From Xenia sp. Carnegie-2017 (taxonomy: Eukaryota > Cnidaria > Anthozoa > Malacalcyonacea > Xeniidae), in the NCBI RefSeq assembly GCF_021976095.1, contig NW_025813526.1, forward strand, positions 14,003,233-14,067,232: a stretch of DNA of 64,000 bases. Direction: 5' to 3'. Numbering within the stretch: position 1 is the stretch's first letter; each line of letters begins with the position of its first letter. Shown here one piece after another: positions 1 through 13,780 of the stretch. The position numbers and the translations under genes were made by a program. The notes beneath the pieces were generated by a model. That model was not told where the DNA came from. It saw only the letters and a program-made list of their open reading frames with translations, and made no database searches.

Positions 1-108
1 GATAGTTTTCCTTATTTTGTATATTCTCTACTTAAACGATAATTGTTAAACTGAAGCAAGATCACATAAAAAAAACTTAATTTATATTTCAACATTCCAG
101 ATACTTAC

Positions 109-3100
109 CAGTCCACATTTTACAGCATCTGAAGTAGTCTATGTTGTGAAGCCAGTCACCATTATGATCTTTGTACAACCCAGTGACGTAATATCCAGCT
201 TTTTTACATGTGGTCCAACCTTTCTTGTCAAACTCATGTCTGATGTACTCATTGTAACAGTGAGCATACTTGTTTGGATGATTGACAGGCTTGCAACAGT
301 TTCCTTCCTCAATATTGTGTAATCTTTGGCCTTTGGTGCGATAGAGTCCATTTAGGAAATATCCGTTTGGACAAACACTCCAGGTACTGGCCCTGAAAAA
401 TAATTTGTTATTGTTATTCATAATGTGTATAATTTGGATAAAAACTTTAAGAACCACAAGATAAGTTAATAATAAACAATGTTTCATTCATGGCAAAACT
501 AAGTAAATTTCTGGTTGAAAAAATCTTTCACATGATATGCTTTTCATGTTATCCTATTACCTATTCTTTAAAATTTAAAGATCATATGGCTGCATTGCAG
601 CGTTCTAAAATGGTAAAGCCAACTGTAAGAACTTGTGACTTTTTTTGCATCTCATAAGTAAGCCGAAGAGAGATTACTTACTTGTCAAGTGATTTCCACC
701 AGTTAGCATTTTTGCATGTACTTCGTTGCCCTGCGTGTAATGAACTAGAAGGGCAGCATTTCGCTTCTTCAAGTTTATAAATTCCATCATTATTGAATTT
801 ATTTAACTTGCTTCGGTAAAATCCAGTAATAAATTGTTTCGCATTGTCACATTTTGACCATCCTTTTTTATCAAATGATTTCCACCAGTTTGCGTTAACA
901 CAACCACTTGCTGCAATTCCTGATAAAGATTAAATTAAGATAAGAATGAGTAATATAAAAACTTTAATTGGAATTTTTTAATTTTGTTTCATTGCGATTA
1001 TCTCGTGCATGCCCCAAATATTAATCCTCTGTCGCATTCGTAAAAGTTATAACGAACGAAGGTCATAGAATTTATTTTAGCTAATCTGACAAGTATTAAC
1101 GCCTGATATACATATAATATGTTATCAGTAAAAAATATTAATGATTCAATCAACAAAAGCCTTAACATTTCATGTAAATATTTATGGCACCTGATAAAAA
1201 TACTCACAAACGAAATGCTTAATGGCTTGTTCAATTAGAGTAAATGCCTGTCTTGGAGCAACAATGACCATCTACAGACTACAGGGTATCTCAGATAAAA
1301 CAAAACCAGCCCACATTATCATGAATTCACTGATTATGCACAATAATTTAACTAGCATTGAAAATAGGTTAATGACCTGTTCTATAAATCCTATGATTAA
1401 CTCGCTTCACTTTTTTTGAATGAGACATCCGATTAACTCGTTTTGCCAAAGTTATTAGTGACCTTAAGATTTTACGACGCGCTTTGTCAACAACGCGAAC
1501 GGAAGTACAATTAAGACAAAAGCGAATGCGCAAGCGTCGTTTTTGTTTGCAAACGTACGACGCGGTGTTTTTACATGTTTTGGAGTCGTCGTAGAGCGGA
1601 AGACCATCTTGCGAAGTAGAGAACATAAAAAGGTTGAAAAGTAGTATTTCTGCTAGTCTGCTAAGTGAAAATGTGCTTTACTTCTGTCAAACGATAAAAT
1701 GCCTAACTGCCAAGCCATAGACATTAAGTAAAAAAAATATAATAAACATAATCTTAAAGACATCTTGTATACTCAAATTTAAGTCAGATCCAAAACATTT
1801 CAAATAGTTTAAACAAATTAAATGACCTTGGTTCAAGCAAATAGTGCTTTAGATTTAAGTATACGACGTACCTTTTTTCTGATTATGTTTATTTTGTATT
1901 AGATGTTTAGTAACCTCTTTTTGTTTGTAATAGGCAATTCTTACTTCAAGTAGACTTCTGAAGCATCTTACTCAAGAAGTTCACCGTAAGTTAAACATTT
2001 TTTTTCTATGGCGAGAAAGGCAATGAAATCCTATGATATCAGTAGATACTGATAATTTTAATCAAATCAATAACAGAGCATGTAATCTTTGCTGCTACCA
2101 TGTTGTTTTTTTCAATTATGGGAAGGAATAAAGCCCTTACAAAGTTTTGGATATTAATGTGCATTAGACACTCTGTGAACTTTAACTTTTACGTTGACAA
2201 AGTATTGAAACATGTATGAAATATTATACATCCAAATATTTCTAATTTATACTAAATTAGATATGTCAGTATATTATACTAGTACTTTTAACCATTTTTA
2301 TGCAGGTTCTACCTTAGAGAATTGACTATGTATATTCCTGGATTCTTACTCATCTTGTATAAATTCTGTTTAAAATTGGCTTTGTGATGAAATGGACTAC
2401 AAAACATGAAATTGAATTGTGCAAAGAGATAGTGGTGTCACCAATCTTTGAGACAAAGAATAAATATATCGCAAGAAGAAAGTTGTGGAAGAGCATTGCC
2501 AGAAAGTTGGAACTTCATGACTATCCATGCTTTCAAGTAGATCAGCGATCATTTAGAGATCGCATGCAGAAATTGATAGCCATTTACCGTAAAAAGAGAG
2601 AGAAGAAAGAGCTGCAAGAGGTATTTCTCCAGAACATGATGAGCTGGATGACTTGCTAGAAGAAATTAATGCAAGAAAGGAGGCAAATAATATTGCGGCT
2701 GTTGAAGTCAATGCTGGTGAAAGGAAGAAAACTGATTCTAATAAACTAGATTCAGAAGAAATGCGAGAAAGAACGATGGAGCATATAGTAGAAACCAAGC
2801 CGAGAAAAGAAAATGACGAGGGTCTGGTTGAGAAAAAAGTAGGAAGAAGGGGGAACTCCACCTTAGATTTCCTAAAAGAGAAGGCTGAGAAAGAGAGAAA
2901 AGTAAAAGAGGACAGTTTGCTTTATAAAAAAGACAAAGATTAAAATTGCAGAGGCAACAAACAGCAGCAGAAAAAGAAAGCGGGGAGCAATTGATGGAAA
3001 AGCAAAACAAGCAATTTGAGAGTTTTATGGAATTGCAGAGACAGCAGAACCAAAAAATGCTGCAAAATCAATTGCTTTTGGTACAGCAATAAAAACAACA

Positions 3101-4309
3101 ACAACAAGGGCAAGCTTTGATTTCCCTTTTGGCTGTATTGGTTGAGAAATGAGATAAAAATGTCGATAGGCTTTATAATCACATGATGAAGCTTTTAATT
3201 TTTTTTTTAAATAACAACTTTTAAAAAATTAGGAAAAGTAGTGGTTCAAATTGAAAAAATTTACTGGTTGTATTTGAGTAAAAGCAGGTCAGAGCATTTC
3301 TATGCAATGAAGCTAAAAGGAAAATCAACGCTTGCCTTTGTTCTTGTTGTTGCTGTTATATCAAAAGCATCAAATATCCTTCAGTCCTGGACTGTTTCGT
3401 CCTAGGACAGGGCTCATAAGTATGACAAAGAAACACACAGCATATCAGTGAAATTCAGAAGGGCAAAACGGAATATCAGAATATGCACCTCACCCCCACC
3501 CCCAAATAACGTTCTACTTACGCCTCTGTCCAAAGACAACTTTGTGCATCACATTGTTTCAAAAACGTTATAGGAGTAAAAAATCATTAACATTATCTTA
3601 AATGGCAGACTCAGCAAATACAAAAGTTTAGAATAGTGAACATTGAGGAACGTAACTGTCGCTCACAACACCGAACAACTTAATAAGAATGTTAATTTAA
3701 AGAGCAAAAATATTCATTTTGAATCATTTGAATGCAAACACTTAAATTTCGGTTAATAATGTAAATCCATTCTTATAAAAAGTTCTCTTATTACTATCTC
3801 ACTTTACCTTTCTTTGCCTTTGTGGCAATGACCTAAACGGTAAAACGATATAGAATTTAGAAAATTTGTGACAATAAGTGCTTCATATCTACATATATTT
3901 TATTAATCCGGGATAACACTTAATGATAATAAATGCGATCTGTTGTTCGACACATTTTCAAATACTTAAGTCAAAAAATATATCGCAAAACTAAACCTCC
4001 TCTAAGTAGTTGGAAGTACATCCCTCCCTCTTTACATGAACGGACCTTAACGAAAAATCAATGCATTGAGACTATCAGAGCTATTCCGCAGAGATAAGTA
4101 GCTATTAGCCAAGATGGCTAACTGCCGTCTGTAATAATTATATGATATAGTAGTAAGTATGAATAAATTAATGTGTATTTATGGACTACTTCATTTATTT
4201 AAAGCTTTTAGTTTGGTGGTTCAGGCCGTTAGCTTTTAGAACATTTGCTGTAACTTACACATACCATTAAGAGCAGAACGGCAGACAAAATAGTGAGACT
4301 TGACTTCAT
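109..4309 (-). CDS. Secreted cysteine-rich modular protein, partial
   Basis: Three exons are visible on the minus strand. Positions 4309-4265 encode a start Met followed by a hydrophobic signal-peptide-like stretch (MKSSLTILSAVLLLM) and a GTATGTG donor. Positions 919-682 and 392-109 encode repeated modules, with clean CAG acceptors and GTAAGT donors; phase agrees between the last two exons. Each module of about 60-70 residues follows the pattern WW-S-D-K-GW--C, then ITGFYR or VTGLYK, then a short loop ending L-(H)-NIE--CC. Three modules are seen. The donor at 108 means more exons lie beyond the window. The signal exon ends in phase 0, while the next visible exon needs one preceding base, so a small exon in the 3.3 kb intron is probably missed, or the signal exon belongs elsewhere. 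Secretion is inferred from the leader and paired cysteines. I do not recognise a named family, and the function is unknown. Confidence 0.7.
920..2383. other. Intron, left part
   Basis: This is intron sequence of the cysteine-rich gene. The block at about 1470-1620 is visibly richer in CG dinucleotides than its surroundings and repeats the octamer ACGACGCG. No coding pattern or RNA gene was recognised in it. Confidence 0.5.
2384..3152 (+). pseudogene. Myb/SANT-like DNA-binding family protein, broken
   Basis: The N-terminal part begins MMKWTTKHEIELCKEI and continues with a helix-rich Myb/SANT-like domain of about 80 residues (W at residue 4, then WKSIARKLE and VDQRSFRDRMQKL). A long charged coiled coil and a Gln-rich tail follow (MEKQNKQFESFMELQRQQ). 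The reading frame shifts near 2620 (after KKREKKE, before ARGISPEHDELDDLLEEI) and again near 2930, and a TAA interrupts the Gln-rich tail at about 3090, so the copy is dead. The arrangement SANT-like domain, then ISPE-(E/D)-ELD-LLEEI, then coiled coil matches a family I recall as heavily repeated in cnidarian genomes; that link is from memory. It lies in the long intron of the secreted-protein gene, on the opposite strand, which suggests it arrived as a repeat. Confidence 0.6.
3153..4264. other. Intron, right part
   Basis: Non-coding sequence between the Myb/SANT-like remnant and the signal-peptide exon. No ORF, RNA gene or repeat could be supported. Confidence 0.5.
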
Positions 4310-4398
4310 TGCGTACGCTTTATCCAACACAGCTTCTTCTAATCATCAACTGACAACAAGATGCACAGCCTAAATAAAACCGATACAATGCGAAAGGT

Positions 4399-4406
4399 GC
4401 TTTATA
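4399..4406 (-). promoter_or_regulatory. Candidate TATA box
   Basis: On the minus strand the sequence reads TATAAAG, about 90 bases upstream of the Met codon at 4309. This spacing suits a core promoter with a short 5' UTR. It is a motif match only; in AT-rich DNA such a match can arise by chance. Confidence 0.3.
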
Positions 4407-4409
4407 ACA

Positions 4410-7400
4410 ACCCCAGTCTGATGAAATTTCTGTCACATCTCTAAAATTTACATTTTTAAAACTTGAATCAGCAGGATGTCCCTACTTCAAATATTAAAGA
4501 TCATTTGTAGCGTCTAAATAAACAAAACTCTTAGTCTGCAGTAATCCAGACGAGATCAATGTTTCCTCTGCAGGGACATTTCTTATGTAGAATACAATAA
4601 CTGCTAATATTTAGGTTGTCAAAAAAGAAGTTAATCGAAATTCAACGCGCTAATTTGTTAACATTACTGAATAAACGACCATAGTTTTGAATTATTATGA
4701 AACCCCAGACTTCGAACTATAGAATGTCAAATTGTTTGTTGCATTTAAAGCAAAATGGTAAATTCCAGCACGTTAAAATGCTTTGGTAGAAATCATCTTT
4801 TTTACCTATTAGATTTGTGTTGTATAACTCCATTGAAAAGAAAAATTGTTTTGCACCTTCGGCACTTACATCTTATTATTTATGCGTGCTTCATGAATTT
4901 TGGAATATGCATGTTATGCTGATTTTCTTATTATGTAAAAGTTAGGACGGATTTTTAAACGGTATGTTACAAATAATGGTGTTTGAACAATTGTCATACA
5001 ATTATACAAAACATTTAGGCAAATGTGTAAAACTTTTAGTATCCATTTAAATTTGTTTTAAGAATGCTAAATAAATTTGAGTTCTTTTGATATCATTTGA
5101 ATGAACTTATTTATTAATTTTCTTTTTGTCCATCCTGACGCGGAGGAGAAACAATGCGATTTCGATTAAACGTTTTAAACTCTGTTACATTTGCTTATTG
5201 CTCTTCCATATTATACAAAAAAAAACATCACAACATATTGAAATATTGCTTTTGTTTACTCAGTATTTTATGCACACCAGTGCCTGAAGTTGCATTACCT
5301 TTCTTTAATACACTCTGTTACGAACATTTAACACGGAGGGAAATGCGTAGCTTTGCTTGGCCGTTCTTTGTACGTAGTTTTATTCCCTTTATTACAACAG
5401 ATAAAATTATACTTTTGGTTGGGCAGTACATATGTCCAATGTTAACTTGGCTTTGGTAAGGCTCTAATTTAGTTCAGGCATTAAAAAGTTAGCGCATTGG
5501 CAACAGATTTCTATAGTTTATATCGTCACCTGACTCCAACTGATTGAGCCAAATGTGGCTTGAACTGACTTTGCACCAGATTTCAACTTATGAAGTAACT
5601 AATGACATTTAGCAACTAGAAGTTTCCTGTTAACTAGTTATCGACGTACGAAATACATTGTTTCAACCAGGAGATTGTCATAAGTTGAATGATTATAAAG
5701 TCATTAATTAGTGCGTCATATGAAAAAGAGCAGACAGTTTTATCAATGCTTCACAAAAGATCACAAATTAGTGCTGGCACTTATTTAGACACGCAAAATT
5801 TTGTAATGTCAAACGGAATGAAGTTTCCAGCACTTAAATGCAAATACAAATGACGTATTTACGTAAAGTACGTCAAAGGAGAATTTAGAAGTGTTACCAT
5901 TTTCTTGAGAGAGAGAAAAACAAAACTAACAGAAAGCTGAATGGTGATGATATTAAATTCCCATATTGCTGCATCAAGCTTAGATGGGTGATAATTTTAT
6001 ATTATATATAAATTTTTACTTGCATGTGACTAATCAAAGACATCTACATTGCATTTCCGACAAAACTGCTTCGTGTACGTACTTGGCACCGGTTCCTAAA
6101 TACACCTAACTGGAGAGTTTTCTATACTTCACATTTCCGAAGTGATACTCAAATATTTACAATCTATTTTCCGCCCTCCTTATTGTTTAGTTTATAATTT
6201 AATTAGTAACTTACACAAAGAAATTCTTTCCTGTTTTTGCTATTAGTGCATTGGATCATTTCTTTAATATAAAATATTGTAAATCAATGAAAACACATTG
6301 GCCACGTTTGATAAGCATGTTAAGATAACTTTGTTGACTAGGAGCCTTATCGCGTAAAGCGTAGAAAGTTTTTACCCGCGTGTTTGTAAAAGGTTTTGAA
6401 TTCAGTCAACCATCATTATGAAATTGAACTCTAAATAAATTAAACTACAAGATATAAACATAATACTAAAAGTAGCTGTTATACAGTACATAATTATAAA
6501 ACGATATAAAAGCTAAAACTATATCTTTTAAATACTTGCAATTATTTATTACTAAAAACCATTCATTAATGCACACGAAGTTAACGACCGCTTCTTGATC
6601 AAGTTTTAATTTAGGTTAAAAGCCATACAAAATGAAAATACATCCGTGCCGATAAACACACTCATGGTGAAATGTTAATCGCTTTCAGATAAATGTTTTT
6701 CGGTATTAAATACTAAAGTGATGGAAGTAAAATCTAAAACTAAATGTTATAAACATTTCAGTAGTTAAGACCATTTTTTACACATTAGTGTGTTTACACA
6801 TTAGTGTGTTGCTAAAAAATAATTGTGTGTTGACACTTTAAGAAGAGAATGATTTACCATTTAGTGTCATGAGATTAAAGAGGGTATTTTTTTATTATTC
6901 AGGCTTAGCACTGTTGTTTGTGACAACAGCTGAGTTTTTTTGAAAACTAATATCGTACATTTTTAACAAAATTGACAGCTACATATTGCAGTCTAAACAA
7001 AGTAAAACAAAAAATAACAGGTACAGATACAATATAAATAAAGTTAATTGTAGTCGTCTAACTTTCACTTTAGAATACTTTAATAAGATTCTATTTGTTC
7101 TAACCGTTTCTTTCTCAGGTTGCCGTATGACACTATTTGGAAACCATGCTAAATGCAATTTGCCAAAAGTGGAAAGTAAAGGGATAAAGTAGCTAATTTT
7201 CAATGAAAAAAATCTTGCCAATTATATTAAAGGTTTTAATATAATTTTTTGCTGTTATCTGTAAACTTTGTGAGTATATATATTATGGACGAATAAATAT
7301 ACTATTTTTTGCACAAGTCTCCCGGATAAAGAGAGACAAAATTTATCAACAATTCGAACAAATGGGATGGAACGTTGGTAAAAAAACGATTCAACGTCGA

Positions 7401-9180
7401 ATAAAACAATTGGTGGCCTTCAGCAAATACTTGTTTAGGAATGTTATTAACATTAGTTACTACGTCAAAAGAGTCCGAAAGGGAAAAACAATTTTTGCAA
7501 TTTGCTTGTTATACTATATGTCTTTAAATTGTCGGCTGGTCATGGTTTATGGTCTAAAGCAAACGAGGTGTTTCCTAAAATTGTCCTTCTTTAGTAAAAA
7601 CGGGATAGTTCAGTCAAATCATCATAACATGCACATCTGCAAACTTTTTATTGACTATTTCATTTTTTAAACAAAAAGACGAAAAAATAGGTACGCATTG
7701 GGTGCATGTGCGTGCTTAACAAGTATATTATTACTAAATGAAGTAGATAAAATGAGCCTTATTAAAATAAAACTGTATATTTAACATTATTTTCCTCAAA
7801 TTTGTTTAAGATTTGAAAATTTTATTTAGTTGTCCGATCAATTAATTGTTTGACTTTTTCTGCATTTTTCGAACGCTCTAGCTTAGACTGCATGTCACTT
7901 GACTGTGCTCAAGCCTCACTTCCACGGTTCTTGCATCAAGGAAAGTAACGTCATTTAGATTTATCACTACTTTTAAAAGTTTTTTCACCAGAAAGCGTTT
8001 TTGCTATAATTCTGTTTCAAAAAAGTTTTCTGACGTGCCTAAAATATCGTTCAGAGAACGTCAATGACTTCTGCTTGATCTTTGTAGGAAATGTGTCATT
8101 ACATTCATACTCTATGTATATGCGCTTGAATTCATTGTTATAGTCTTTATGTCGAATGAAAAACAACTCACGATATTTTCCGACAAAGCGACGAACGCAC
8201 AAATGGATTTATAACGTTAAAAGCAGTAGATTGAATAAAATTCAAAATATCTTTAAATGATAATGTAGTTTTAAAAGAATACAATATTTTATATTTACTT
8301 ACAGTTTCAAATATATATTTTACTTCTGTTATCAACTCACTTCTTCTCAACACACTAACAAAGTGTTGAGATGATGCTTGCTTGAAGGACACTTGCAAAT
8401 ATGAGAATGGTCTTAACGATGCTTGTTATTATAGCTCTTCTAAATGAAATATTAATGAGCTACAATTATGACTAATAGCTATATTAAGCACATCACGTAT
8501 CTTTTTGTTTACGTTTTGAAGATTCTGTTAACTGCGGGTGAAGGAAATAAAAAGTCAGTTTTGTTGAGTACTCATGCATTTTAGCAAATATACATTAAAT
8601 TTAGATGTTGAAAAAATTACAAACGAAGCAAACTGTTTAACTTTCTGTAACTTCAGTCAAAAGTTAGCTAACTTTCAGTGAAAACTTTGTCAATTGCAAC
8701 TGGCATAATTAAACAATTTTCGATTACAATTTACTAAGAAAGATTTTAGCGTTACTATGTCGAACCTGGCCTTGTGTTAAATTGGTTGAAACAATTTTGC
8801 TGAAGCTAAAATTGCAAATAGTTTATTGTTACATTATTTGACAACTCCTATAATACAATTAATTCGATTAAAGTTTTTTTCATAGATTAGTGGTTTTCCG
8901 ACAGTTTTTGCGTTATATACGTGCTAGTCGTAGCGTCCTTGGGGTAGAATGCTGGACGTGTTTCCCCAAAGTTCTTCCAAAGAGCAATTTAAGATTTCAT
9001 AAAGTATAAAAAGATTTAGCTGGTGGTGTGCAACGAATCTGGTTTGAAACAAAATAGTTGCTTTGTGAAAACGGTCACATAACAAAGTCAATATAGTCAG
9101 CATCGTTGTCTTAATACTGCTTGAATACATGTGTTGACAAATCTAAATAAAAATTGAGAAACGTGTGGCTTTTATATTAA
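4410..9180. other. Intergenic stretch without a recognisable gene
   Basis: The stretch is AT-rich with many stops in all frames. The longest ORFs (about 100 codons, at 5154-5459 and 7362-7670) have unbiased composition and no motif. A 16-bp direct duplication of ACACATTAGTGTGTTT lies at about 6779-6811. Nothing else is supported. Confidence 0.6.
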
Positions 9181-9184
9181 CATA

Positions 9185-11495
9185 AAACCTACCCAAAGGA
9201 AGTAGCATCAAACATACAATCAAATATTTTTTATGGGTGCAAGCTTTCGAACGCCTATTTAAGTCGCATATCTTAGACGGTTGCATTGTCTCTACGACTC
9301 TCAACAACCTAGCGACATTAATGGGGTTATATATCTATATATTACATCAGTAATCTTAATTAGGAAACATCTTATTACTTTTGCTGAAAGTATTACCTCC
9401 TTTCCTCTACCTCATAACATTCATGGAATTATATTAACCTTTATAAACGCGTGATATTTGTAATCATTGATAAAATATTAGTCGTTTTTAATCATTCCTA
9501 CGACAAATAATGCGCGTCGTTTCATTACATTATCAATCAATATCGAAGAACACCCTATTGTAGCAACACTGCAGACAGCTTCCTGTAAGTCTAGTCATTG
9601 TTTGTGTCATATTTACCCTTTCAAATACACGTAATTATTCGTGTAAAAATAAAGACGATCTGTTCCGACTTATATATTTTAGTCAGCAAAGTGCCAAAAA
9701 TTTGTTTTTAAAGATATCAAATAGATAATCAGAGAATGAGCTTTTACCATTCACCTTGGTACACGTGTACACTTGATAAATTGCACACTTGAGAGAATAT
9801 TGCGTGGTATGACTCGATTAGCAGTAGACCACTGTGTTGCCAGCAAGACTTAATGCAGACAGACAGGTTCCTGCACGTCTTATACTTAATTATATCATAA
9901 TTGCTCTTTTAAATACACGTAATTCTATGTGTAAAAATAAGGACGATCCGTTACGTCTTATATATTTTATTCAGCAAAGTGCTAAAAATTTGCTTTTAAA
10001 GATATAATATAGATAATCAGAGAATTAGCTCTTAGCATTCACTTTGGATGGCAAAGTTACTTGAAACAACTCTTTACATTATTCACTGATTAATATTGTT
10101 TATCTCTGCCGATGTTGTTGTAATTTTAGACAAAGCTATACTATTATGATACGCGTCGTTTCAATACATTACAAATCATTATCGAAAATCACCCTACTGT
10201 GGCAACACATCTCAATCAACAATGTCACTTAGATAATACTTGGTGCAGCTATAACTCCAGTTGACTTATAGTACGATGCGTAATATATGTAGAAACGCAA
10301 GTTTTAACGATTTACAATGACTTACAATAAACGTTATTCATAGTTCTTTCAAACTTACATTTCTCACCAATGCTGTATTTCTCGGGTCGTATGAGATAGA
10401 TTATGCTCACCGCAAGCCAATCACAGTGGAGAAATATCTCGAAATATATCGTTAGGTGTTGTAAAACCAAGTTGATCAAGAAGTGTAGCGAGTTGATTTG
10501 GCTACAATGTGTTTGCATTTGCTTCATTTCTGATTTTTGGCAATATTGTCTTATCACATAAAAAGGAAGGAAGCAATGTTAGTAGTTTAAAGCTACCGCG
10601 GTCAACATCGATGCTATACTCGTTAAATTACATGAATTCCAATAAGCTACAGTAAAATTTTTGAAAACCCGATAACTTCAAGCTTTTGTAACAAATCTAC
10701 TGTTTTGAGAAAGCTTGTAATCATTTGTATGATGAATTTCTGATGGCAATAAAAAGTAAAAAACGAAGTGAATATTTACTTCAAAACATTACTCAATTAT
10801 TTAAGAATGATTTAAATTATTCATAAACATTATGGTAATCACAAAAGCTTGGAGCTCTATTGACCTTGACTGGCATCGTAAATAGAATAATTCTCACTAA
10901 AAGAAATTTCGTATTTGTTGTTTAACTGCAATGTCGTTTCTCTTAGCTACATTTACTTTAATATTTATTGATTTTAAAATTCATTGATCATATTGCAAAT
11001 CTTTATACAAAAGACATCATTAAGCAATTAAAAGGTTAAGTACAAAAGAGTCAACATACATAAGAAAGATACCACGTATTTTCACAGTTTTATCACTATA
11101 TGACCCCATTAAATGCTATATTTAATATTGTTTCAAACATTTTGGTACCGTTAAATAATATTTCATCGTGTGCTATATACGCATAATATCCTACAACGAT
11201 TATTCAAATATGATCCAGATTTGTTTCCAGAAATATAAGATAAAAATTAGATACCTATATATCTATATTTGTCAGCGTGTATCGCCTTTTGCATCTGCAA
11301 ATATTGAAAACACTATTGTACTTGTTAAACTAGTTAAATTACACACTTGTAAGACTAATGCGCGGTATGACTCGATTGGCAGTAGACCACTGTATTCCCA
11401 GAAGGACTTACTGCAGGCAGTTTCCTGCACGTCTAATCCTTGATTTTATCATAATTACCCATTTAAATACGTAGAGCTAAAGTTATATCTTTGTG
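9185..11495 (+). repeat. Tandem macro-repeat, unit 1 (diverged edge unit)
   Basis: First unit of the array, using the phrase AAACCT followed by GGAATAGCGTCA as phase mark. Its first 900 bases are clearly diverged from the other units (AAACCTACCCAAAGG instead of AAACCTGTCTGAATGG), as is common at the edge of an array. The rest is nearly identical to unit 2. It holds two copies of the internal sub-repeat that contains TTTTAGTCAGCAAAGTGC (about 9630 and 9918). It is non-coding. Confidence 0.85.
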
Positions 11496-13780
11496 AAACC
11501 TGTCTGAATGGAATAGCGTCATAGTGAACATATAGCAACACTTAAGACTTTTTTAAAAGCGCATGCTTTGTTACTACCGTTTAAGTCTCACATCTTTGAC
11601 GGTTGCGTCGTCCCCACTATTCTGAACAACCTGGTGACCCTACTGGGGCTATGCGTCTATAAAATTTACGAGGATTTTTAATCAGGATGCACCTTAATGC
11701 CAATGCTAAAAGTAACCTCATTTCTACCGCCTCATAACATTAAAGCAAAAATACTTTTTATCAATACAAGTTTTATCCAAAAAATTCTCACATATATTAA
11801 CTTTTATAAACGACTAATAGTTCTAATCATTGATACAATTAGTCTTTTTGTAATTATTCGTGTAAAAAATAAGCACGATCTATTACGACTTAAATTGTTT
11901 AAGTCAGCAAAGTGGCAAAAATTAGTTTTTAAAGATAGAAGGTAGATAATCATAGAATTAGCTTTTAGCATTCACCTTGGATGGCAAAGTTATTTGAAAC
12001 AACTCTTTACTTTATTCACTGATTAATATTGTTTATCTCTGCATATGTTGTTGTAATTTTAGAGAAAGCTATACTATTATGATACGCGTCGTTTTATTAC
12101 ATTATAAATCAATATCGAAAAACACCCTACTGTGGCAACACTGCAGACAGATTCCTGTACGTCTAATCCTTGATTATATCATAATTACACTTTAAATACA
12201 CGTAATTATTCGTGTAAAAATAAAGACGATCTGTTACGACTTATATATTTTAGTCAGCAAAGTGCCAAAAGTTTAATTTTTAAAGATACAAAATAGATAA
12301 TCAGAGAATGAGCTTTTAGCATTCACCTTGGATGGCAAAGTTATTTGAAACAACTCTTTTCTTTATTCACTGATTTTTATTGATTATCTCTAGCAGATGT
12401 TGTTTTAATTTTAGAGATATCTATACTATTATGATACGCATCGTTTTAATACACTATAAATCAATATCGAAAAACACTTATTGTGGCAACACATCTCAAT
12501 CAACAATGCCACTTAGATAATACTTTGTGCTGCTATAACTCCAGTTGACTTATAGTACGATGCGTAATATATGTAGAAACGCAAGTTTTAACGATTTACA
12601 ATGACTTACAATAAACGTTATTCATAGTTCTTTCCAAATTAAATTTCTCACCAATGCTATATTTCTTGTGTCGTATGAGATAGATTATGCTCACCTCAAG
12701 CCAATCACAGTGGAGAAATATGTCGAAATATATCGTTAGGTGTTGTAAAACCAAGTTGATCAATAATTGTAGCGAGTTGGTTTGGCTACAGTGTGTTTGC
12801 ATTTGCTTAATTTCTGATTTTTGGCAATATTTTCTTAACTTATAAAAAGGATGTAACCAATATTAGTACTTTAAAGCTACCGCGGTCAATATCGACGCTA
12901 TACTCGGTAAAAGACATGAATTCCAATTACCTACAGTAGAATTTTTGAAAACCCGATAACTTCAAGCTTTTGTAACAAATCTACTGTTTTGATAAAGCTT
13001 GTAATCATTTGTATGATGAATTTCTGATGGCAATAAAAAATAAAAAACGAAGTGAATATTTACTTCAAAACATTACTCAATTATTTAAGAATGATTTAAA
13101 TTATTCATAAACATTATGGTAATCACAAAAGCTTGGAGTTCTATTGACCTTGACTGGCATCGTAAATAGAATAATTCTCACTAAAAGAAATTTCGTATTT
13201 GTTGTTTAACTGCAATGTCGTTTCTTTTAGCTACATTTACTTTAATATTTATTGATTTTAAAATTCATTGATCATATTGCAAATCTTTATACAAAAAGAC
13301 ATCATTAAGCAATTAAAAGGTTAAGTGCAAAAGAGTGAACATACATAAGAAAGATACCACGTATTTTCACAGTTTTATAACTATATGACCTCATTAAATG
13401 CTATATTTAATATTGTTTCAAACATTTTTGTACCGTTAAATAATATTTCATCGTGTGCTATATACGCATAATATCCTACAACGATTATTCAAATATGATC
13501 CAGATTTGTTTCCAGAAATATAAGATAAAAATTAGATACCTATATATCTATATTTGTCAGCGTGTATCGCCTTTTGCATCTGCAAATATTGAAAACACTA
13601 TTGTACTTGTTAAACTAGTTAAATTACACACTTGTAATACTATTGCGCGGTATGACTCGATTGGCAGTAGACCACTGTATTCCCAGAAAGACTTACTGCA
13701 GGCAGTTTCCTGCACGTCTAATCCTTGATTTTATCATAATTACCCTTTTAAATACGTAGAGCTAAAGTTATATCTTTGTG
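11496..13780 (+). repeat. Tandem macro-repeat, unit 2 (2285 bp)
   Basis: Full unit, nearly identical to unit 4 in layout and containing two internal sub-repeats of about 345 bp (marker CACGTAATTATTCGTG, then TCAGCAAAGTG, at about 11850 and 12195). Short ORFs such as 13453-13728 recur at the same offset in other units, because the whole unit was copied. Confidence 0.9.

Noticed and set aside
5154-5459. 101-codon ORF
   Set aside because: Composition matches translated AT-rich DNA, and no splice or domain signals accompany it.
7362-7670. ORF starting MGWNVGKKTIQRRIKQ with a helix-turn-helix look
   Set aside because: Only the first 20 residues resemble a DNA-binding helix; the rest is hydrophobic low-complexity sequence with no family match that I can support.
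10312-10557. Minus-strand ORF repeated at 12596, 14582 and 16814
   Set aside because: Copies differ in length and frame between units (the third is shifted), as expected for non-coding sequence.
11168-11443. 91-codon ORF repeated at 13453 and 15387
   Set aside because: It recurs only because the whole non-coding unit was duplicated. The protein is rich in Ile and Tyr, changes at replacement sites as freely as the flanks, and shows no motif.
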